A stretch of 64,000 nucleotides of DNA, from NCBI RefSeq assembly GCF_036588685.1, contig NC_086386.1, forward strand, positions 77,436,682 through 77,500,681, in the 5' to 3' direction. Below, one piece after another: positions 54,201 through 64,000 of this stretch; the stretch's first letter is position 1; each line of letters opens with the position of its first letter. The DNA comes from Mytilus trossulus. Taxonomy: Eukaryota; Mollusca; Bivalvia; Mytilida; Mytilidae. The translations under genes and the position numbers were made by a program. Below the pieces are notes generated by a model that made no database searches, was not told the DNA's origin, and saw only the letters and a program-made list of their open reading frames with translations.

Positions 54201-57200
54201 CATACCAAACACACATTCGGTACTTTTCGGCATATACCTACGGCAAAGTTTCGAACCGGACCTAGCTCATTTTAAAGGTATTGACACAGGCTATTCCCCA
54301 CTTAAATATTTTTCCGGGATCCGGGCCCGTCTAGCCATCACAGAGGTTCAAAGTTGCCCTTATGGCCAATTTTCATTATTAATCACACACTCGGTACATT
54401 TCGGCATATCCCTACGGCAAAGTTCCGAACCGGACCTAGCTCATTTTAAAGGTATTGACCGAGGCTATTCCCCACTTAAAAAAATTTCTGGGATCCGGGC
54501 CCGTCTAGCCACCACAGAGGTTCAAAGTCGCTCATTTACCTATTTTCATACCAAACACACATTCGGTACTTTTCGGCATATACCTACGGCAAAGTTTCGA
54601 ACCGGACCTAGCTCATTTTAAAGGTATTGACACAGGCTATTCCCCACTTAAATATTTTTCTGGGATCCGGGCCCGTCTAGCCATCACAGAGGTTCAAAGT
54701 TGCCCTTATGGCCAATTTTCATTATTAATCACACACTCGGTACATTTCGGCATATCCCTACGGCAAAGTTCCGAACCGGACCTAGCTCATTTTAAAGGTA
54801 TTGACCCAGGCTATTCCCCACTTAAATATTTTTCTGGGATCCGGGCCCGTCTAGCCACCACAGAGGTTCAAAGTCGCTCATTTACCTATTTTCATACCAA
54901 ACACACATTCGGTACTTTTCGGCATATACCTACGGCAAAGTTTCGAACCGGACGTAGCTCATTTTAAAGGTATTGACACAGGCTATTCCCCACTTAAATA
55001 TTTTTCCGGGATCCGGGCCCGTCTAGCCATCACAGAGGTTCAAAGTTGCCCTTATGGCCAATTTTCATTATTAATCACACACTCGGTACATTTCGGCATA
55101 TCCCTACGGCAAAGTTCCGAACCGGACCTAGCTCATTTTAAAGGTATTGACCGAGGCTATTCCCCACTTAAAAAAATTTCTGGGATCCGGGCCCGTCAAG
55201 CCACCACAGAGGTTCAAAGTCGCTCATTTACCTATTTTCATACCAAACACACATTCGGTACTTTTCGGCATATACCTACGGCAAAGTTTCGAACCGGACC
55301 TAGCTCATTTTAAAGGTATTGACACAGGCTATTCCCCACTTAAATATTTTTTCTGGGATCCGGGCCCGTCTAGCCATCACAGAGGTTCAAAGTTGCCCTT
55401 ATGGCCAATTTTCATTATTAATCACACACTCGGTACATTTCGGCATATCCCTACGGCAAAGTTCCGAACCGGACCTAGCTCATTTTAAAGGTATTGACCC
55501 AGGCTATTCCCCACTTAAATATTTTTCTGGGATCCGGGCCCGTCTAGCCACCACAGAGGTTCAAAGTCGCTCATTTACCTATTTTCATACCAAACACACA
55601 TTCGGTACTTTTCGGCATATACCTACGGCAAAGTTTCGAACCGGACGTAGCTCATTTTAAAGGTATTGACACAGGCTATTCCCCACTTAAATATTTTTCC
55701 GGGATCCGGGCCCGTCTAGCCATCACAGAGGTTCAAAGTTGCCCTTATGGCCAATTTTCATTATTAATCACACACTCGGTACATTTCGGCATATCCCTAC
55801 GGCAAAGTTCCGAACCGGACCTAGCTCATTTTAAAGGTATTGACCGAGGCTATTCCCCACTTAAAAAAATTTCTGGGATCCGGGCCCGTCTAGCCACCAC
55901 AGAGGTTCAAAGTCGCTCATTTACCTATTTTCATACCAAACACACATTCGGTACTTTTCGGCATATACCTACGGCAAAGTTTCGAACCGGACCTAGCTCA
56001 TTTTAAAGGTATTGACACAGGCTATTCCCCACTTAAATATTTTTCTGGGATCCGGGCCCGTCTAGCCATCACAGAGGTTCAAAGTTGCCCTTATGGCCAA
56101 TTTTCATTATTAATCACACACTCGGTACATTTCGGCATATCCCTACGGCAAAGTTCCGAACCGGACCTAGCTCATTTTAAAGGTATTGACCCAGGCTATT
56201 CCCCACTTAAATATTTTTCTGGGATCCGGGCCCGTCTAGCCACCACAGAGGTTCAAAGTCGCTCATTTACCTATTTTCATACCAAACACACATTCGGTAC
56301 TTTTCGGCATATACCTACGGCAAAGTTTCGAACCGGACGTAGCTCATTTTAAAGGTATTGACACAGGCTATTCCCCACTTAAATATTTTTCCGGGATCCG
56401 GGCCCGTCTAGCCATCACAGAGGTTCAAAGTTGCCCTTATGGCCAATTTTCATTATTAATCACACACTCGGTACATTTCGGCATATCCCTACGGCAAAGT
56501 TCCGAACCGGACCTAGCTCATTTTAAAGGTATTGACCGAGGCTATTCCCCACTTAAAAAAATTTCTGGGATCCGGGCCCGTCTAGCCACCACAGAGGTTC
56601 AAAGTCGCTCATTTACCTATTTTCATACCAAACACACATTCGGTACTTTTCGGCATATACCTACGGCAAAGTTTCGAACCGGACCTAGCTCATTTTAAAG
56701 GTATTGACACAGGCTATTCCCCACTTAAATATTTTTCTGGGATCCGGGCCCGTCTAGCCATCAGAGAGGTTCAAAGTTGCCCTTATGGCCAATTTTCATT
56801 ATTAATCACACACTCGGTACATTTCGGCATATCCCTACGGCAAAGTTCCGAACAGGACCTAGCTCATTTTAAAGGTATTGACCCAGGCTATTCCCCACTT
56901 AAATATTTTTCTGGGATCCGGGCCCGTCTAGCCACCACAGAGGTTCAAAGTCGCTCATTTACCTATTTTCATACCAAACACACATTCGGTACTTTTCGGC
57001 ATATACCTACGGCAAAGTTTCGAACCGGACGTAGCTCATTTTAAAGGTATTGACACAGGCTATTCCCCACTTAAATATTTTTCCGGGATCCGGGCCCGTC
57101 TAGCCATCACAGAGGTTCAAAGTTGCCCTTATGGCCAATTTTCATTATTAATCACACACTCGGTACATTTCGGCATATCCCTACGGCAAAGTTCCGAACC

Positions 57201-60200
57201 GGACCTAGCTCATTTTAAAGGTATTGACCGAGGCTATTCCCCACTTAAAAAAAATTCTGGGATCAGGGCCCGTCTAGCCACCACAGAGGTTCAAAGTCGC
57301 TCATTTACCTATTTTCATACCAAACACACATTCGGTACTTTTCGGCATATACCTACGGCAAAGTTTCGAACCGGACCTAGCTCATTTTAAAGGTATTGAC
57401 ACAGGCTATTCCCCACTTAAATATTTTTCTGGGATCCGGGCCCGTCTAGCCATCAGAGAGGTTCAAAGTTGCCCTTATGGCCAATTTTCATTATTAATCA
57501 CACACTCGGTACATTTCGGCATATCCCTACGGCAAAGTTCCGAACCGGACCTAGCTCATTTTAAAGGTATTGACCCAGGCTATTCCCCACTTAAATATTT
57601 TTCTGGGATCCGGGCCCGTCTAGCCACCACAGAGGTTCAAAGTCGCTCATTTACCTATTTTCATACCAAACACACATTCGGTACTTTTCGGCATATACCT
57701 ACGGCAAAGTTTCGAACCGAACCTAGCTCATTTTAAAGGTATTGACACAGGCTATTCCCCACTTAAATATTTTTCTGGGATCCGGGCCCGTCTAGCCATC
57801 AGAGAGGTTCAAAGTTGCCCTTATTGCCAATTTTCATTATTAATCACACACTCGGTACATTTCGGCATATCCCTACGGCAAAGTTCCGAACCGGACCTAG
57901 CTCATTTTAAAGGTATTGACCCAGGCTATTCCCCACTTAAATATTTTTCTGGGATCCGGGCCCGTCTAGCCACCACAGAGGTTCAAAGTCGCTCATTTAC
58001 CTATTTTCATACCAAACACACATTCGGTACTTTTCGGCATATACCTACGGCAAAGTTTCGAACCGGACGTAGCTCATTTTAAAGGTATTGACACAGGCTA
58101 TTCCCCACTTAAATATTTTTCCGGGATCCGGGCCCGTCTAGCCATCACAGAGGTTCAAAGTTGCCCTTATGGCCAATTTTCATTATTAATCACACACTCG
58201 GTACATTTCGGCATATCCCTACGGCAAAGTTCCGAACCGGACCTAGCTCATTTTAAAGGTATTGACCGAGGCTATTCCCCACTTAAAAAAAATTCTGGGA
58301 TCAGGGCCCGTCTAGCCACCACAGAGGTTCAAAGTCGCTCATTTACCTATTTTCATACCAAACACACATTCGGTACTTTTCGGCATATACCTACGGCAAA
58401 GTTTCGAACCGGACCTAGCTCATTTTAAAGGTATTGACACAGGCTATTCCCCACTTAAATATTTTTCTGGGATCCGGGCCCGTCTAGCCATCAGAGAGGT
58501 TCAAAGTTGCCCTTATGGCCAATTTTCATTATTAATCACACACTCGGTACATTTCGGCATATCCCTACGGCAAAGTTCCGAACCGGACCTAGCTCATTTT
58601 AAAGGTATTGACCCAGGCTATTCCCCACTTAAATATTTTTCTGGGATCCGGGCCCGTCTAGCCACCACAGAGGTTCAAAGTCGCTCATTTACCTATTTTC
58701 ATACCAAACACACATTCGGTACTTTTCGGCATATACCTACGGCAAAGTTTCGAACCGGACGTAGCTCATTTTAAAGGTATTGACACAGGCTATTCCCCAC
58801 TTAAATATTTTTCCGGGATCCGGGCCCGTCTAGCCATCACAGAGGTTCAAAGTTGCCCTTATGGCCAATTTTCATTATTAATCACACACTCGGTACATTT
58901 CGGCATATCCCTACGGCAAAGTTCCGAACCGGACCTAGCTCATTTTAAAGGTATTGACCGAGGCTATTCCCCACTTAAAAAAAATTCTGGGATCAGGGCC
59001 CGTCTAGCCACCACAGAGGTTCAAAGTCGCTCATTTACCTATTTTCATACCAAACACACATTCGGTACTTTTCGGCATATACCTACGGCAAAGTTTCGAA
59101 CCGGACCTAGCTCATTTTAAAGGTATTGACACAGGCTATTCCCCACTTAAATATTTTTCTGGGATCCGGGCCCGTCTAGCCATCACAGAGGTTCAAAGTT
59201 GCCCTTATGGCCAATTTTCATTATTAATCACACACTCGGTACATTTCGGCATATCCCTACGGCAAAGTTCCGAACCGGACCTAGCTCATTTTAAAGGTAT
59301 TGACCCAGGCTTTTCCCCACTTAAATATTTTTCTGGGATCCGGGCCCGTCTAGCCACCACAGAGGTTCAAAGTCGCTCATTTACCTATTTTCATACCAAA
59401 CACACATTCGGTACTTTTCGGCATATACCTACGGCAAAGTTTCGAACCGGACGTAGCTCATTTTAAAGGTATTGACACAGGCTATTCCCCACTTAAATAT
59501 TTTTCCGGGATCCGGGCCCGTCTAGCCATCACAGAGGTTCAAAGTTGCCCTTATGGCCAATTTTCATTATTAATCACACACTCGGTACATTTCGGCATAT
59601 CCCTACGGCAAAGTTCCGAACCGGACCTAGCTCATTTTAAAGGTATTGACCAGGCTATTCCCCACTTAAAAAAATTTCTGGGATCCGGGCCCGTCTAGCC
59701 ACCACAGAGGTTCAAAGTCGCTCATTTACCTATTTTCATACCAAACACACATTCGGTACTTTTCGGCATATACCTACGGCAAAGTTTCGAACCGGACCTA
59801 GCTCATTTTAAAGGTATTGACACAGGCTATTCCCCACTTAAATATTTTTCTGGGATCCGGGCCCGTCTAGCCATCACAGAGGTTCAAAGTTGCCCTTATG
59901 GCCAATTTTCATTATTAATCACACACTCGGTACATTTCGGCATATCCCTACGGCAAAGTTCCGAACCGGACCTAGCTCATTTTAAAGGTATTGACCCAGG
60001 CTATTCCCCACTTAAATATTTTTCTGGGATCCGGGCCCGTCTAGCCACCACAGAGGTTCAAAGTCGCTCATTTACCTATTTTCATACCAAACACACATTC
60101 GGTACTTTTCGGCATATACCTACGGCAAAGTTTCGAACCGGACGTAGCTCATTTTAAAGGTATTGACACAGGCTATTCCCCACTTAAATATTTTTCCGGG

Positions 60201-63200
60201 ATCCGGGCCCGTCTAGCCATCACAGAGGTTCAAAGTTGCCCTTATGGCCAATTTTCATTATTAATCACACACTCGGTACATTTCGGCATATCCCTACGGC
60301 AAAGTTCCGAACCGGACCTAGCTCATTTTAAAGGTATTGACCGAGGCTATTCCCCACTTAAAAAAAATTCTGGGATCCGGGCCCGTCTAGCCACCACAGA
60401 GGTTCAAAGTCGCTCATTTACCTATTTTCATACCAAACACACATTCGGTACTTTTCGGCATATACCTACGGCAAAGTTTCGAACCGGACCTAGCTCATTT
60501 TAAAGGTATTGACACAGGCTATTCCCCACTTAAATATTTTTCTGGGATCCGGGCCTGTCTAGCCATCACAGAGGTTCAAAGTTGCCCTTATGGCCAATTT
60601 TCATTATTAATCACACACTCGGTACATTTCGGCATATCCCTACGGCAAAGTTCCGAACCGGACCTAGCTCATTTTAAAGGTATTGACCCAGGCTATTCCC
60701 CACTTAAATATTTTTCTGGGATCCGGGCCCGTCTAGCCACCACAGAGGTTCAAAGTCGCTCATTTACCTATTTTCATACCAAACACACATTCGGTACTTT
60801 TCGGCATATACCTACGGCAAAGTTTCGAACCGGACGTAGCTCATTTTAAAGGTATTGACACAGGCTATTCCCCACTTAAATATTTTTCCGGGATCCGGGC
60901 CCGTCTAGCCATCACAGAGGTTCAAAGTTGCCCTTATGGCCAATTTTCATTATTAATCACACACTCGGTACATTTCGGCATATCCCTACGGCAAAGTTCC
61001 GAACCGGACCTAGCTCATTTTAAAGGTATTGACCGAGGCTATTCCCCACTTAAAAAAAATTCTGGGATCCGGGCCCGTCTAGCCACCACAGAGGTTCAAA
61101 GTCGCTCATTTACCTATTTTCATACCAAACACACATTCGGTACTTTTCGGCATATACCTACGGCAAAGTTTCGAACCGGACCTAGCTCATTTTAAAGGTA
61201 TTGACACAGGCTATTCCCCACTTAAATATTTTTCTGGGATCCGGGCCCGTCTAGCCATCACAGAGGTTCAAAGTTGCCCTTATGGCCAATTTTCATTATT
61301 AATCACACACTCGGTACATTTCGGCATATCCCTACGGCAAAGTTCCGAACCGGACCTAGCTCATTTTAAAGGTATTGACCCAGGCTATTCCCCACTTAAA
61401 TATTTTTCTGGGATCCGGGCCCGTCTAGCCACCACAGAGGTTCAAAGTCGCTCATTTACCTATTTTCATACCAAACACACATTCGGTACTTTTCGGCATA
61501 TACCTACGGCAAAGTTTCGAACCGGACGTAGCTCATTTTAAAGGTATTGACACAGGCTATTCCCCACTTAAATATTTTTCCGGGATCCGGGCCCGTCTAG
61601 CCATCACAGAGGTTCAAAGTTGCCCTTATGGCCAATTTTCATTATTAATCACACACTCGGTACATTTCGGCATATCCCTACGGCAAAGTTCCGAACCGGA
61701 CCTAGCTCATTTTAAAGGTATTGACCGAGGCTATTCCCCACTTAAAAAAAATTCTGGGATCCGGGCCCGTCTAGCCACCACAGAGGTTCAAAGTCGCTCA
61801 TTTACCTATTTTCATACCAAACACACATTCGGTACTTTTCGGCATATACCTACGGCAAAGTTTCGAACCGGACCTAGCTCATTTTAAAGGTATTGACACA
61901 GGCTATTCCCCACTTAAATATTTTTCTGGGATCCGGGCCCGTCTAGCCATCACAGAGGTTCAAAGTTGCCCTTATGGCCAATTTTCATTATTAATCACAC
62001 ACTCGGTACATTTCGGCATATCCCTACGGCAAAGTTCCGAACCGGACCTAGCTCATTTTAAAGGTATTGACCCAGGCTATTCCCCACTTAAATATTTTTC
62101 TGGGATCCGGGCCCGTCTAGCCACCACAGAGGTTCAAAGTCGCTCATTTACCTATTTTCATACCAAACACACATTCGGTACTTTTCGGCATATACCTACG
62201 GCAAAGTTTCGAACCGGACGTAGCTCATTTTAAAGGTATTGACACAGGCTATTCCCCACTTAAATATTTTTCCGGGATCCGGGCCCGTCTAGCCATCACA
62301 GAGGTTCAAAGTTGCCCTTATGGCCAATTTTCATTATTAATCACACACTCGGTACATTTCGGCATATCCCTACGGCAAAGTTCCGAACCGGACCTAGCTC
62401 ATTTTAAAGGTATTGACCGAGGCTATTCCCCACTTAAAAAAAATTCTGGGATCCGGGCCCGTCTAGCCACCACAGAGGTTCAAAGTCGCTCATTTACCTA
62501 TTTTCATACCAAACACACATTCGGTACTTTTCGGCATATACCTACGGCAAAGTTTCGAACCGGACCTAGCTCATTTTAAAGGTATTGACACAGGCTATTC
62601 CCCACTTAAATATTTTTCTGGGATCCGGGCCCGTCTAGCCATCACAGAGGTTCAAAGTTGCCCTTATGGCCAATTTTCATTATTAATCACACACTCGGTA
62701 CATTTCGGCATATCCCTACGGCAAAGTTCCGAACCGGACCTAGCTCATTTTAAAGGTATTGACCCAGGCTATTCCCCACTTAAATATTTTTCTGGGATCC
62801 GGGCCCGTCTAGCCACCACAGAGGTTCAAAGTCGCTCATTTACCTATTTTCATACCAAACACACATTCGGTACTTTTCGGCATATACCTACGGCAAAGTT
62901 TCGAACCGGACGTAGCTCATTTTAAAGGTATTGACACAGGCTATTCCCCACTTAAATATTTTTCCGGGATCCGGGCCCGTCTAGCCATCACAGAGGTTCA
63001 AAGTTGCCCTTATGGCCAATTTTCATTATTAATCACACACTCGGTACATTTCGGCATATCCCTACGGCAAAGTTCCGAACCGGACCTAGCTCATTTTAAA
63101 GGTATTGACCGAGGCTATTCCCCACTTAAAAAAAAATCTGGGATCCGGGCCCGTCTAGCCACCACAGAGGTTCAAAGTCGCTCATTTACCTATTTTCATA

Positions 63201-64000
63201 CCAAACACACATTCGGTACTTTTCGGCATATACCTACGGCAAAGTTTCGAACCGGACCTAGCTCATTTTAAAGGTATTGACACAGGCTATTCCCCACTTA
63301 AATATTTTTCTGGGATCCGGGCCCGTCTAGCCATCACAGAGGTTCAAAGTTGCCCTTATGGCCAATTTTCATTATTAATCACACACTCGGTACATTTCGG
63401 CATATCCCTACGGCAAAGTTCCGAACCGGACCTAGCTCATTTTAAAGGTATTGACCCAGGCTATTCCCCACTTAAATATTTTTCTGGGATCCGGGCCCGT
63501 CTAGCCACCACAGAGGTTCAAAGTCGCTCATTTACCTATTTTCATACCAAACACACATTCGGTACTTTTCGGCATATACCTACGGCAAAGTTTCGAACCG
63601 GACGTAGCTCATTTTAAAGGTATTGACACAGGCTATTCCCCACTTAAATATTTTTCCGGGATCCGGGCCCGTCTAGCCATCACAGAGGTTCAAAGTTGCC
63701 CTTATGGCCAATTTTCATTATTAATCACACACTCGGTACATTTCGGCATATCCCTACGGCAAAGTTCCGAACCGGACCTAGCTCATTTTAAAGGTATTGA
63801 CCGAGGCTATTCCCCACTTAAAAAAATTTCTGGGATCCGGGCCCGTCTAGCCACCACAGAGGTTCAAAGTCGCTCATTTACCTATTTTCATACCAAACAC
63901 ACATTCGGTACTTTTCGGCATATACCTACGGCAAAGTTTCGAACCGGACCTAGCTCATTTTAAAGGTATTGACACAGGCTATTCCCCACTTAAATATTTT
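50955..64000 (+). repeat. 173-bp ApaI-type satellite, array 3 (inverted)
   Basis: About 75 monomers, the reverse complement of the family in arrays 1 and 2 with some divergence, running off the right edge. Two monomer types alternate from about 51.75 kb. Type A has GTCGCTCATTTACCTATTTT and CCAAACACACATTCGGTAC; type B has GTTGCCCTTATGGCCAATTT and TTATTAATCACACACTCGG. Both carry GGATCC and GGGCCC. The first kilobase after the duplication is less regular. No gene is present. Confidence 0.93.
54951..64000 (+). repeat. 692-bp four-monomer higher-order repeat in array 3
   Basis: The diagnostic GGACGTAGCTC (normally GGACCTAGCTC) occurs about every 692 bp: 54951, 55644, 56336, 57028, 58066, 58758, 59450, 60141, 60833, 61525, 62217, 62909, 63601. 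The one longer step (1038 bp) equals 692 plus one dimer of 346. Within the unit the order is A with GACGTAG and TTTTTCCGGG, B with GACCGAGG and AAAAAAATTCTGGG, A with GACCTAG, B with GACCCAGG. Confidence 0.92.

Noticed and set aside
50999-55660. Plus-strand frames of 107-168 codons in array 3
   Set aside because: They are read through satellite monomers and end when an ordinary monomer shifts the frame.

Overview
The window looks like nuclear DNA of a marine bivalve, most likely a mussel of the genus Mytilus. It is AT-rich, has no bacterial-type gene organisation, and is made almost wholly of eukaryotic repeats. The strongest clue is about 29 kb of a 173-bp tandem satellite carrying GGGCCC and GGATCC sites, which fits what I remember of the 173-bp ApaI satellite of Mytilus. 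A SINE, a dispersed repeat and a motif that I associate with mussel sequences agree with this. I see no ordinary host gene and no RNA gene apart from the tRNA-like head of a SINE.

Layout. 1-3277: non-coding flank with a dispersed bivalve repeat and a TA-flanked MITE. 3290-11913: a full-length but dead Tx1/L1-like LINE, framed by a 12-bp target duplication and a poly-A tail, with a PIF/Harbinger-like element nested in its 3' UTR. 11926-15769: flank with a tRNA-derived SINE and a second, inverted copy of the dispersed repeat. 15770-36963: the satellite in one orientation, split at 18348-23978 by a young, almost intact BEL/Pao retrotransposon. 36964-42655: a decayed Polinton/Maverick remnant whose protein-primed family B DNA polymerase can be followed motif by motif on the minus strand. 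42660-64000: the same satellite in the opposite orientation. Its start is broken up by an old BEL/Pao element (42797-49710) that hosts a second BEL/Pao (minus strand, 42899-46695) and a Tc1/mariner-like element (48596-49466). A 1.24-kb tandem duplication follows, and then about 13 kb of satellite that becomes a regular 692-bp four-monomer higher-order repeat running off the window edge.

How it fits together. This is nested mobile-element and satellite history rather than a set of cooperating genes. The BEL/Pao polyprotein is the only near-functional coding unit; one TGA, at a codon that is Cys in the related copy, separates Gag-protease from RT-RNaseH-integrase. The points most worth a second look are: the inverted satellite blocks around a Polinton polymerase; three BEL/Pao insertions, all in or at the satellite; higher-order repeats that differ between the two satellite blocks; a stem-loop conserved between two otherwise diverged BEL LTRs; and the recent duplication at the array edge.
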